DNA from: JACVRW01 sp963812915
Lineage (GTDB): Bacteria; Actinomycetota; Thermoleophilia; Solirubrobacterales; Thermoleophilaceae
Assembly (NCBI GenBank): GCA_963812915.1
Contig: CAWEXB010000008.1
Location: forward strand, 124,001-188,000
Length of the DNA stretch: 64,000 nt
Direction: 5' to 3'
The notes below the pieces were generated by a model that saw only the letters and a list, made by a program, of their open reading frames with translations, did no database searches and was not told the DNA's origin. The stretch's first letter is position 1; the number at the start of each line of letters is the position of its first letter. A program made the position numbers and the translations under genes. Shown here in pieces: positions 25,989-34,396 of this stretch.

Positions 25989-26734
25989 GCCCGAGCGGCG
26001 GGTTGCTCGGGCTTCGCCTGCTGGACGCTGCCGCCGAAGTAGAGCGCGGCCATCTCGGGGTTCCGGAGCACTTCATCCGCCTTGCCGGTGATCAGCACGC
26101 GGCCGCTCTCCATCACGATCCCGCGGCGTGCGATCCGCAGGCCGAAGCGCACGTTCTGCTCGACGAGGAGGATCGTCTTGCCCGCCTCGGTCATGACGCG
26201 GATCGACTCGTGGACGTGCCCCAGGGCCTTGGGGTCTAGCCCCAGCGACGGCTCGTCGAGAAGGACGAGCTTCGGGTCGAGCATGAGCGAGCGGGCGAAT
26301 TCCACCATGCGCCGCTGCCCGCCCGAGAGGTTGCCCGCCTTCTCCGAGGCACGCTCCTCGACGACCGGGAACAGCTCCGCGATCTCCTGGTAGCGGCGCG
26401 TCAGATAGCCGCGGTCCCGCCGCCGGATGTAGGCGCCCATCAGCACGTTCTCCTTGACCGTGATGTTCGGAAACAGCGCGTCCGACTGCGGGACCTGCGA
26501 CACGCCGAGGTCGAGGATCTGGGCCGGGTGGAGCCCGCACACCGAGTCGCCCTCGAGCTCGATGTCGCCGAGCCGCGGCCGGATCAGCCCGCTCACGGCG
26601 CGCAGGACTGTGGACTTGCCGGCGCCGTTGGGGCCGACGATGCAGCACACCGAGCCGCGCTCGACCTCGAGGTCGACGCCCTGGAGCACGTCGCCCCCTC
26701 CGTAGCCCGCGAATATGCCGCTCAAGCGAAGCAT
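25985..26734 (-). CDS. livF: Branched-chain amino acid-type ABC transporter ATPase, LivF
   Basis: A 249-residue ATPase. Walker A GPNGAGKS is at 34-41, the signature LSGGQ at 136-140 and Walker B LVLLDEP at 156-162. It is of the LivF type (SQVPQSDALFPNITVKENVLMGA), one of the two ATPases of HAAT importers. Import of amino acids, urea or aromatic acids is possible for this family; the cluster suggests the pathway's substrate. ATG 26734; 8-bp gap from the fused LivM-LivG gene. Confidence 0.9.
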   Translation of the reverse strand: MLRLSGIFAGYGGGDVLQGVDLEVERGSVCCIVGPNGAGKSTVLRAVSGLIRPRLGDIELEGDSVCGLHPAQILDLGVSQVPQSDALFPNITVKENVLMGAYIRRRDRGYLTRRYQEIAELFPVVEERASEKAGNLSGGQRRMVEFARSLMLDPKLVLLDEPSLGLDPKALGHVHESIRVMTEAGKTILLVEQNVRFGLRIARRGIVMESGRVLITGKADEVLRNPEMAALYFGGSVQQAKPEQPAARA

Positions 26735-26742
26735 CGACCTGT

Positions 26743-28554
26743 CTACACCTGCACCGGTTCCTCGAGGCGAAAGTCCTCGCCGAGGTAGGCGTCGAGCACC
26801 TTCGGGTCGCGCTGGATCTCGTCCGGTGCGCCGCGCGCGATCGTCTTGCCGCGGGCCAGCACCAGCACGGGACGGCAGAGTCCCAGGACGAACGGCATGT
26901 TGTGCTCGACGATCAGGAACGTCCTGCCCTGGGCGTTCAGCTCCCTGATCATCTCCCCGATCCGCTCGATCAGCGTCGGGTTGATGCCGCCGGCGGGCTC
27001 GTCGAGCATGATCAGCTTCGGGTCCAGCATCAGCACCTGGGCGAGCTCGACGAGCTTCTGCTGCCCGAAGGAGAGCGCCGACGCCGGCGCGTCGGCGTAC
27101 TTCCTCATCCCGACGAAGTCGAGCAGCTCCCCGGCGCGCTCGGCCTCGTGGCCGCTCACGGCGCCGACGGCGAGCTGGCGCAGCCGGAACGAGGGCAGCG
27201 GCGCGACCACGTTCTCGAGCACGGTCATCTCGCGGAACAGCCGGGTGATCTGGAAGCTGCGGCCGAGCCCGAGATGCGCGCGGCGCCAGGGCCGCAGGCG
27301 ATCGATCCGGCGGCCGTTGAACCAGACCTCGCCGGCATTGGCGGTCATCGTGCCGTCGATCAGGTTGAACACGGTGGTCTTGCCGGAGCCGTTGGGCCCG
27401 ATGAGCGCCGTGATCGAGCCCTCGGGAACGGTGAACGACGCTCCGTCGACCGCGCGCAGGCCGCCGAAGCGCTTCTCGAGCCCCTTGACCTCGAGGAGCG
27501 GCCTGCCGTCGACCGACGGCTGCGCGGGCGGAGGCGCCGCGCGCTCACGCAGCTCGATCCGCGCGTCGAGCCGCTCGCCGACGAGACCGGCCTTGCCGCG
27601 GGCGCGCAGCAGCCGCAGCCAGTGCTGGGCGGTGGGAATGATCCCGCGCGGCATGAACAGCACGACGAGGGCCAGCAGCCCGCCGAAGATCAGCAGCCGG
27701 GCGTTCCCGCCGCCGAACTCGTTGTTGGAGATCTCGTTGAGCGGCTCGACGATGAACGCGCCGAGCACGGGTCCCCACAGTGTGGCGCGGCCTCCGAGCA
27801 GGAGCGAGAGGATGATCTGGACGCTCAGGAGGATGTTGAACATCCCGGCCGGGTCGATGAAGCCGATGTAGTAGCCGTAGACCGCTCCCGCCATCGAGAC
27901 GAACACGGCGCTCGCGGCGAACCCGAAGATCTTGTAGACGGGCGTGTTCACGCCCACCGTCGCCGCCTTGTCCTCGTCCTCGCGGATCGCGATCAGACCC
28001 ATGCCGAACTTGCTCCGCCGGATCCACCACGACACGAGCACGGACACCGCCAGCAGGGCCATGAACGAGTAATAGAAGGGCCAGTTCTGGTAGTCGATGC
28101 TCCAGGTTGGAAGCGGCAGGCTGATTCCGCCGGTGCCGTTGGTGAGCGAGTCCCAGTTGGTGGCGGTGACCTGCAGCAGGAAGAGGAACGCGATCGTGAG
28201 GATCACGAACGCGGTGCCGCGGGCGCGCATCGCCACGACGCCGAGCGCGGCGGCGACGAGCGCGCCGAGCAGCCCCGCCGCCGGCAGCCAGACGAACGGG
28301 TTGCCGCCCACGTCGGTCGACAGGATTCCGGCCGTGTACGCGCCGAGCGCGAGGAAGGCGCCCTGCCCGAGCGAGACGTAGCCGGCGTACCCCGTGATGA
28401 CGTTCAGCCCGACCGCCCCGATGGCGAAGACCATCGAGAGCATGATCATGTTCTGGTAGTAGAGGTCGTCCGAGAAGACCGGGTATAGGCCGACGAACAC
28501 GACGCCGGCGGCGATCACCGCGGTCCACGGGTTTCTCAGGTGGTGACCAATCAA
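26743..28554 (-). CDS. LivM-LivG fusion: ABC permease joined to its ATPase
   Basis: A single 603-residue frame. Residues 1-310 are a LivM permease (about nine helices, YAGYVSLGQGAFLALGAY at 56-73). Residues 311-350 are a charged, Pro-rich linker. Residues 353-603 are a LivG ATPase with Walker A GPNGSGKTT at 386-394, signature LSFGQ at 494-498 and Walker B LIMLDEP at 514-520. In E. coli these are separate proteins. There is no stop and no obvious internal start with a binding site at the junction. The TTG at 28554 overlaps the livH stop by 4 bp (TTGA); a GTG 14 codons further in is an alternative. Confidence 0.88.
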   Translation of the reverse strand: MIGHHLRNPWTAVIAAGVVFVGLYPVFSDDLYYQNMIMLSMVFAIGAVGLNVITGYAGYVSLGQGAFLALGAYTAGILSTDVGGNPFVWLPAAGLLGALVAAALGVVAMRARGTAFVILTIAFLFLLQVTATNWDSLTNGTGGISLPLPTWSIDYQNWPFYYSFMALLAVSVLVSWWIRRSKFGMGLIAIREDEDKAATVGVNTPVYKIFGFAASAVFVSMAGAVYGYYIGFIDPAGMFNILLSVQIILSLLLGGRATLWGPVLGAFIVEPLNEISNNEFGGGNARLLIFGGLLALVVLFMPRGIIPTAQHWLRLLRARGKAGLVGERLDARIELRERAAPPPAQPSVDGRPLLEVKGLEKRFGGLRAVDGASFTVPEGSITALIGPNGSGKTTVFNLIDGTMTANAGEVWFNGRRIDRLRPWRRAHLGLGRSFQITRLFREMTVLENVVAPLPSFRLRQLAVGAVSGHEAERAGELLDFVGMRKYADAPASALSFGQQKLVELAQVLMLDPKLIMLDEPAGGINPTLIERIGEMIRELNAQGRTFLIVEHNMPFVLGLCRPVLVLARGKTIARGAPDEIQRDPKVLDAYLGEDFRLEEPVQV

Positions 28555-29435
28555 GCGGTCGCCACGTCCTCTCGAAGCCTGGAGCCGAGCAGGCCCTGCG
28601 GCCGGACGAGCAGCACGACGATCACGAAGATGTACGGCACCGCCGTCGCCCAGGCGGGCGAGATGTAGGTGACGGTCATGGTCTCGGCGACTCCGAGAGC
28701 GAGCGCGCCGATCGCCGCCCCCGGCAGGCTCCCCATGCCTCCCAGCACGATGATCCCCAGCAGCCGCGCGATCCACTGGTAGTGGGAGCCCGGCAGGAAC
28801 GGGTACAGGACGCTGACGATCGAGCCGCCGGCGCCGGCGCTCGCGATGCCGATCGCGAACGTCATGGCCGCCACGGAGCCGACCTTCACTCCCACCAGCT
28901 CGGCACCCTGCGGGTTGACCGCGCTCGCGCGTATGGCCCGACCGAGCCAGGTGTGGTTCAGCGTCACGTAGAGGCCGCCGAGCACGACGATCGCCAGGGC
29001 CCCGCCGTAGACCTGCGCCTTCGGCAGGAAGACCTCCCCGATCTCGAACGACTCGTTGAAGTAGGAGGGGCGCACGGAGTGCGAGGTGTTGCCCCAGATC
29101 AGGCCCATCACGCCCTCGAGCACCAGCGCCAGCCCGAACGTCAGCAGGACCGACGCGCCCACGGGCGCCGTGCGGATGCGGCCGACGCTCGCCTGGTACA
29201 GCACCCATCCGAACAGCAGCATCGCGGGCGTCGTGATCAGGATCGCCGCGAGCGGATCGATGCCGGTCGCGGTCCAGAGCGAGTAGGTGAGGAACGCGGC
29301 CAGGATCAGGATGGCGCCGTGCGCGATGTTGATCACGCGCATGACTCCGAAGATCAGGGTGAGCCCCGACGCGAGCAGGGCGTACACGCCCCCGATCAGC
29401 AGGCCCAGGATGAGGGTCTGGATGAACTCGGTCAC
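28551..29435 (-). CDS. livH: Branched-chain amino acid-type ABC transporter permease, LivH
   Basis: A 294-residue permease with about eight membrane helices. It carries the LivH blocks GGVYALLASGLTLIFGVMRVINIAHG (start of the core) and GIIVLGGMGSLPGAAIGAL (EAA-like loop that contacts the ATPase). It pairs with the LivM half of the fused protein. GTG start at 29435, 67 bp downstream of the binding-protein gene. Confidence 0.9.
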   Translation of the reverse strand: MTEFIQTLILGLLIGGVYALLASGLTLIFGVMRVINIAHGAILILAAFLTYSLWTATGIDPLAAILITTPAMLLFGWVLYQASVGRIRTAPVGASVLLTFGLALVLEGVMGLIWGNTSHSVRPSYFNESFEIGEVFLPKAQVYGGALAIVVLGGLYVTLNHTWLGRAIRASAVNPQGAELVGVKVGSVAAMTFAIGIASAGAGGSIVSVLYPFLPGSHYQWIARLLGIIVLGGMGSLPGAAIGALALGVAETMTVTYISPAWATAVPYIFVIVVLLVRPQGLLGSRLREDVATA

Positions 29436-29502
29436 GCCGCGCCGGCCGCGGGCGCTCCGCGGGGCGACCCCGAGCCGCCCCGCAGAGAGTCACCCGTCCC
29501 TC

Positions 29503-30738
29503 CTACTGCGGCCTCCATCCCGGAATGATCTTCTCCGTCGTAGCCGCCTCGTCGGGCAGCACGATCTCCGGCACTCCGCTCTGCCACTGACCCACGAGGA
29601 ACTCACCCTCGGGGCGCCCCTGATCATCCCAGCTGAGCGGTCCCAGGATGGTGTCGACCTGGTTCTCGCGCAGCCAGTCGGCCAGCTCGATCTGGCGATC
29701 GCGCTCGATCGTGCCGACCCCCTTGACCGCTGCCGCGAGGACCTCCGCGGCCGCATACGCGTCCGCGGCGTCCTCCGGTACCTCCGTACCCCCGTACATC
29801 TCCCGATACTTCGCCACGAACTCCGGGTTGCCCGGCGTGTCCGCCTCCTTGCTGTGGCTGACCGCGTAGAAGACGCCCTCCGTGGTTCCCTCGCCGATCG
29901 CCTTGCTGTACTGATCGCCCAGCGACGGCGCCGTGGTCTGGTAGAACCACTCCGGCGTGTAGTTGGCCTTGCGCAGCGCGCGCACCATGCCCACGCCGTC
30001 CTCGAACGTCGCCCCGTTCACCACGAGGTCGGCGCCGGTGGCCTTGACGGCATTTGCGATTGCGTCGAGGTTCGGATTGTCGATCGTGTAGGTCTTGCGG
30101 TACACCGTCTCGATTCCGGCGCCGCTGAGGATCTTCTCGATGCCCTCGGAGGTGGGCTGCGCGAACGGGTCGTCGAGCGTCGGATAGGCCGCGGTCTTCG
30201 GGCGCTCGTTCTCCGGCACGTCGGTGGTCAGCCAGTTGGCCCACACGTCGCCCTGCTTGTCGGCCGTGGCCTGCTGGGCGAAGAAGAGGTACTTGTAGCC
30301 GCGGTCGAAGAGCTCGGGCGCGCCGCCGGCGGGCTCGACGTACAGCATCCGGTTGCGCTCGGCCACCGTCGAGGCCGGCAGGTTGAGGAGCGACGAGAAC
30401 GTGCCCAGCAGGAGGTCGACCTGGTCGCGGCTGATCAGAGCGTTGTAGTCGGAGACGATCGTGTTCTGGTTGCTCTGGTCGTCCTTGATGACCATCTGAA
30501 CTCTGCGCCCGTCGATCAAGCCGCCCTGCTCGTTGATCATCGCCTCCCAGACCTTGTAGCCCTGCTCAGCGGCCTTTCCCGGCTCGGAGAACTCGCCGGT
30601 GAGCGGCAGCGAGGCCCCGATCTTGATCGGCTCGCCGCCGCCGTCGCCTCCCCCGCCGTCGTCGTCGTCCCCGCAGGCCCCGACCGTCAGCGCGGCGAGG
30701 GCCGCGACCAAGACCATCAGCCACCGTGACTTCCGCAT
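29503..30738 (-). CDS. ABC transporter substrate-binding lipoprotein, LivJ/LivK type
   Basis: A 411-residue periplasmic-binding-fold lipoprotein. The signal peptide ends at a lipobox with C22 (VGAC), followed by GDDDD and a Gly-rich linker. The LivJ family blocks IKIGASLPLTGEFSEPGKAA and NEQGGLIDGRRVQ are clear. It captures the substrate for the LivH/LivM-G/LivF importer. It is the first gene of the 14.7-kb leftward unit; two overlapping LacI-type operators lie at 30782-30808, 44 bp upstream of the ATG at 30738, so expression is probably substrate-induced. Confidence 0.9.
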   Translation of the reverse strand: MRKSRWLMVLVAALAALTVGACGDDDDGGGGDGGGEPIKIGASLPLTGEFSEPGKAAEQGYKVWEAMINEQGGLIDGRRVQMVIKDDQSNQNTIVSDYNALISRDQVDLLLGTFSSLLNLPASTVAERNRMLYVEPAGGAPELFDRGYKYLFFAQQATADKQGDVWANWLTTDVPENERPKTAAYPTLDDPFAQPTSEGIEKILSGAGIETVYRKTYTIDNPNLDAIANAVKATGADLVVNGATFEDGVGMVRALRKANYTPEWFYQTTAPSLGDQYSKAIGEGTTEGVFYAVSHSKEADTPGNPEFVAKYREMYGGTEVPEDAADAYAAAEVLAAAVKGVGTIERDRQIELADWLRENQVDTILGPLSWDDQGRPEGEFLVGQWQSGVPEIVLPDEAATTEKIIPGWRPQ

Positions 30739-30781
30739 CGACACCCCTCCCTCGGGTCCCGCCCGGCTCACCTCACCCTCC

Positions 30782-30808
30782 TGCAATCGTTTGCAGCAAA
30801 CGTTTGTG
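30782..30808. promoter_or_regulatory. Two abutting LacI-type operators upstream of the Liv-type unit
   Basis: Two 14-bp sites sharing one base: TGCAATCGTTTGCA (30782-30795) and AGCAAACGTTTGTG (30795-30808). They match the palindromes at 12730, 38617, 38632 and 39760. They lie 44-70 bp before the binding-protein start. Confidence 0.78.
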
Positions 30809-30896
30809 GAGCGTAGTTGCGCGGCGTGCCGCTGTCAACCCCGACCTTTGCCCCCGCCCCGCGACGGAGCGCGGCGGGCGCGTCCCGGGTAGGATC

Positions 30897-30910
30897 CGCA
30901 ATCGTTTGCA
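30897..30910. promoter_or_regulatory. LacI-type operator upstream of the S15-family hydrolase
   Basis: CGCAATCGTTTGCA, 13 of 14 positions identical to the site at 30782, ending 12 bp before the ATG at 30923. With the sites at 30782-30808 it brackets the 184-bp divergent promoter region, a spacing that would also permit looping. Confidence 0.72.
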
Positions 30911-30922
30911 GGGGTAGCCGGA

Positions 30923-32635
30923 ATGCGGATCGACTGGGACGTTCCGATCGAGATGGACGACGGCGTCGTGCTCCGGGCCGACGTCTACCGACCCGACGGC
31001 GACGGCCGCCATCCGGTGATCCTCTCCTACGGGCCCTACGCGAAGGGGCTGGCGTTCCAGGAGGGTTATCCCGACCAGTGGGAGCGGATGGTGGCCGCCC
31101 ATCCCGACGTCGCGGCCGGCTCGACGAACCGCTACCAGAACTGGGAGGTGGTGGATCCCGAGAAGTGGGTTCCCGACGGCTACGCCTGCGTGCGAGTGGA
31201 CTCCCGGGGCGCCGGCCGCTCGCCCGGCCACATCGATCCTTTCTCAACCCGCGAAACGGATGACTTCGCGGCCTGCATCGAGTGGGCCGCGACGCAGCCC
31301 TGGAGCAGCGGCAAGGTCGGCCTGAACGGCATCTCCTACTACGCGATCAACCAGTGGCACGTCGCGCCGCGCGCCCCCGCCGGGTTGACGGCGATGTGTG
31401 CCTGGGAGGGCGCCGCCGACTGGTACCGCGACGCGACGCGGCACGGCGGGATCCTCTCGACGTTCTGGTCGAACTGGTACGACATGCAGGTCGCCAGCGT
31501 GCAGCACGGCCGCGGGGAGGACGGCCCCGTGAACCCGAACACGGGCGAGCTCGTCTGCGGGCCGGAGACGCTGGACCGGGAGGAGCTGGCGGCGCGGCGG
31601 GTCGAGTTCGGCGAGGGGGTCCGAAGCCATCCGCTCGACGACGGCTACCACCGCGAGCGTTCCGCCGACTGGCCCAGCGTGGACGTGCCGCTGCTGACCG
31701 CGGGCAACTGGGGCGGCCACGGCCTCCACCTGCGCGGGAACGTCGAGGCCTACGTTCGCGCGGCCTCGCGCGAGAAATGGCTCGAGCTCCACGGACTCGA
31801 GCACTGGACCCACTTCTACACCGACTACGGCGTGAGCCTCCAGAAGCGCTTCTTCGGGCACTTCCTGAAGGGCGAGGACACCGGCTGGGACGACCAGCCG
31901 CCCGTGCTCCTCCAGGTCCGACACGTGGACGGGAGCTTCACAGAACGGGCGGAGAACGAATGGCCGCTGGCCCGCACGCGCTGGACGCGGCTCTACCTCG
32001 ACGGGACCGGCCCAGCGCTCTCGTTCGAGCCGCCCGCCGCAGAGGCCGCGCTCGAGTACGACGCGCTCGGCGAGGGCGTCACCTTCCTGACCCCTCCGCT
32101 GGAGGCGCGGACCGAGATCACCGGGCCCTCGGCAGCCAAGCTCTTCGTCTCGTCCGGCACCACCGACGCGGATCTGTTCGTCGTCGTGCGGGCCTTCGAC
32201 CCGAGCGGCGGGGAGGTCACCTTCCAGGGGGCGATCGACCCGCACACGCCCGTCGCGCAGGGCTGGTTGCGCGCCTCGCACCGCAAGCTGGACGCCGCGC
32301 TCAGCACCGACTACCGCCCCTACCACACCCACGACGAGGAGCAGCCGCTGACTCCGGGCGAGGTGTACGAGCTCGACGTGGAGATCTGGCCCACGTCGCT
32401 GGTCCTGCCGGCCGGCTACCGCCTCGCGCTGACCGTGCGCGGCCGCGACTACGAGTACCCGCGGGCGAGCGGCGACCGGATCAGCACTTTCAGGAACGAG
32501 CTGCGCGGCTCCGGGCCCTTCCTGCACGACGACCCCGACGACCGGCCGGCCGAGGTCTTCGGGGGGACGGTGACGCTCCACGTCGGGGGCAGGCACCCCG
32601 CCCATCTGCTGCTTCCGATCGTCCCCGAGCACTGA
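30923..32635 (+). CDS. CocE/NonD-family hydrolase (peptidase S15, X-Pro dipeptidyl-peptidase type)
   Basis: A 570-residue alpha/beta hydrolase with the S15 core and a C-terminal jelly-roll domain (from about 350). The nucleophile is Ser138 in GLNGISYYA. The oxyanion/Asp region RVDSRGAGRSPG is at 91-102, and a His is expected in the LHGLEHWTHF block. Members cleave cocaine-like esters, beta-lactams, glutaryl amides or X-Pro peptides. The leaving group here is unknown. There is no signal peptide, so it acts in the cytoplasm. ATG 30923; the second gene starts 2 bp after its stop. Confidence 0.85.
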   Translation: MRIDWDVPIEMDDGVVLRADVYRPDGDGRHPVILSYGPYAKGLAFQEGYPDQWERMVAAHPDVAAGSTNRYQNWEVVDPEKWVPDGYACVRVDSRGAGRSPGHIDPFSTRETDDFAACIEWAATQPWSSGKVGLNGISYYAINQWHVAPRAPAGLTAMCAWEGAADWYRDATRHGGILSTFWSNWYDMQVASVQHGRGEDGPVNPNTGELVCGPETLDREELAARRVEFGEGVRSHPLDDGYHRERSADWPSVDVPLLTAGNWGGHGLHLRGNVEAYVRAASREKWLELHGLEHWTHFYTDYGVSLQKRFFGHFLKGEDTGWDDQPPVLLQVRHVDGSFTERAENEWPLARTRWTRLYLDGTGPALSFEPPAAEAALEYDALGEGVTFLTPPLEARTEITGPSAAKLFVSSGTTDADLFVVVRAFDPSGGEVTFQGAIDPHTPVAQGWLRASHRKLDAALSTDYRPYHTHDEEQPLTPGEVYELDVEIWPTSLVLPAGYRLALTVRGRDYEYPRASGDRISTFRNELRGSGPFLHDDPDDRPAEVFGGTVTLHVGGRHPAHLLLPIVPEH

Positions 32636-32636
32636 G

Positions 32637-33887
32637 ATGCGCTGGGACGTCCACAACCACGCCGTGCCGCGCGAGGCGGTCGAGCTGCTTCGCTCCGATG
32701 ACGGATACCCGGTGCGTGTGGACGGCCAGGCCCTCGAGGCGGATCGCGTCCGCGCGGAGCTGACGCCGGAGTTCCTCGACCCCGCGGTCAAGCTCGATCA
32801 GCTCGACCGTCTCGGGCTCGAGGCCGCGGTCGTCTCGGGCGCGCCGCCGCTGTTTGCCTACGAGGCCGACGCCGAGCGGGGCGAAGCGCTATGCCTGGCG
32901 GTGAACTCCGGCCTGGCCGAGCTGTGCGCGCGCGATCCGCGTCGGCTTCGCTGGCTCGCCCACGTCCCGCTCCAGCAGCCGGACCGCGCCGCCGAGCTGC
33001 TCAGGACGGCCGCCGCCGGTGGGGCGGTCGGCGCGCACATCGGCACGTCCGTGGCCGGCACCCCGCTGGACCGGGCGGGGCTGGAGCCCTTTTGGGCCGC
33101 CGCCGAAGAGCTCGACATGGCGCTGATGCTGCATCCCGCCTACAACAACCCCCACCCCGGGCTGGAGGGCTACCACCTCCAGAACGCGATCGGAAATCAG
33201 CTCGAGACCACGATCGCGGCCGAGCGCCTGATCGTCACGGGTACGTTGGACCGCCACCCACGCCTGCGCCTGCTGCTCGTGCACGCCGGCGGCTACGTGC
33301 CGTGGCAGGCCGGCCGCCTTCGCCACGCTGCGAGGGTCCGTCCGGAGCTGGCCGAGGCTCCGTCCGACCCGTGGGCCTACCTAGGCCGCATCTTCATGGA
33401 CACCATCACGCACGACGCCGCCACACTGCGGCACTTGGTCGAGCGCGCCGGACCCGACGCCGTCGTGATGGGCACCGACCTTCCCTTCGACATGGCCACC
33501 CCGGAGCCGGTGGCCGCCCTCGAGGAGGCCGTGGACGGCGACACCGCGAGGACGATCATGGAAGACAGCCCGGCCCGGCTCTTCCGGCTCGATCGCGCCT
33601 ACATCATGATTCGCCCGCCGGCGACGTCGAGCGTCACGCCCGTCATCCAGCGTGCAGAGTCCGAGGCGAGGAACAGCGCCGCCAGCGCCGGGTCGTCCGG
33701 CGCGCCTAGCCGTCCGAGCGGTGACAGCGCCGCGACACTTGCGCGTCGCTCCTCGTCCAGGACGCCCTTCACGCGCTCGGTGAGGATCGTCGCGGGCGCC
33801 AGGCAGTTCACGCGCACCCCCTGGGGCCCGAGCTCGAGGGCGGCGTGGCGGCTGAGCATCATGACCCCCGCCTTTGCCGCGGCGTAG
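32637..33887 (+). CDS. Amidohydrolase 2 family protein (ACMSD-like) with an antisense-derived tail
   Basis: A 416-residue frame. The first ~320 residues are a metal-dependent TIM barrel: H6 and H8 (DVHNHA), a His in MLHPAYNN, and the Asp in MGTDLPFD. It is a paralogue of the 24125-25105 protein and likely a decarboxylase or hydrolase of a carboxylated intermediate. Family similarity ends near 33600 (ARLFRLDRA), exactly where the convergent SDR gene ends. The last ~95 codons are read from the antisense strand of that gene and look non-native (Ser/Arg-rich). The natural stop seems to have been lost. Confidence 0.8.
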   Translation: MRWDVHNHAVPREAVELLRSDDGYPVRVDGQALEADRVRAELTPEFLDPAVKLDQLDRLGLEAAVVSGAPPLFAYEADAERGEALCLAVNSGLAELCARDPRRLRWLAHVPLQQPDRAAELLRTAAAGGAVGAHIGTSVAGTPLDRAGLEPFWAAAEELDMALMLHPAYNNPHPGLEGYHLQNAIGNQLETTIAAERLIVTGTLDRHPRLRLLLVHAGGYVPWQAGRLRHAARVRPELAEAPSDPWAYLGRIFMDTITHDAATLRHLVERAGPDAVVMGTDLPFDMATPEPVAALEEAVDGDTARTIMEDSPARLFRLDRAYIMIRPPATSSVTPVIQRAESEARNSAASAGSSGAPSRPSGDSAATLARRSSSRTPFTRSVRIVAGARQFTRTPWGPSSRAAWRLSIMTPAFAAA

Positions 33888-34396
33888 GAGGCGGTGAGCT
33901 TGATGTCGAGGAACCGCGCGGCGTTGGACGCCATCGTCACGATCGAACCCGAGCCCCGGTCCGTCATGCCGGGGGCGAACTCCTTGAGCGTCAGGAAAGT
34001 GGCGGTCAGGTTCGACTCCACCACCCGGCTCCACTCCGTGAGCTCCGTCTCCACCAGCGGGGTGCGCGCGCCGAACCCGCCGGCGAACGCCATCAGGATG
34101 TCGGCCGGCCCGAGCCGGTCCTCGACCTGCTCGCGCAGGCGCGCCACGCCGTCGGGGGTCGTGCAGTCCGCCGCGACGCCCACCACGTCGGCGGCCCCTG
34201 CCTCGCGCGTCCGGCCGGCCACGCTGTCGATCGTCTCGAGGTCGCGCCCGCCCACGGCCACGCGGGCGCCGTTGAGGCCGAGGAGCACGCAGGTGGCTGC
34301 TCCGATGCCCTTCGACCCGCCGGTGACCACCGCCACCTTGCCGGCGAGGTCCGGATAGGTCGGTACGGGAGCGGCGCCGAGCTCGGGCCCGCTCAC
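33599..34396 (-). CDS. Short-chain dehydrogenase/reductase
   Basis: A 265-residue SDR. The cofactor motif is TGGSKGIG near the N-terminus; AFAGGFG stands for the usual NNAG. The catalytic residues are Ser in MASNAA and Tyr/Lys in SYAAAKAG. The C-terminal WMTGVTLDVAGG block is standard. It interconverts an alcohol and a ketone with NAD(P). The GTG at 34396 overlaps the M24 stop by 4 bp. It is last in the SsuABC-like unit, and its 3' end is overlapped by 289 bp of the convergent amidohydrolase frame. Confidence 0.85.
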   Translation of the reverse strand: MSGPELGAAPVPTYPDLAGKVAVVTGGSKGIGAATCVLLGLNGARVAVGGRDLETIDSVAGRTREAGAADVVGVAADCTTPDGVARLREQVEDRLGPADILMAFAGGFGARTPLVETELTEWSRVVESNLTATFLTLKEFAPGMTDRGSGSIVTMASNAARFLDIKLTASYAAAKAGVMMLSRHAALELGPQGVRVNCLAPATILTERVKGVLDEERRASVAALSPLGRLGAPDDPALAALFLASDSARWMTGVTLDVAGGRIMM

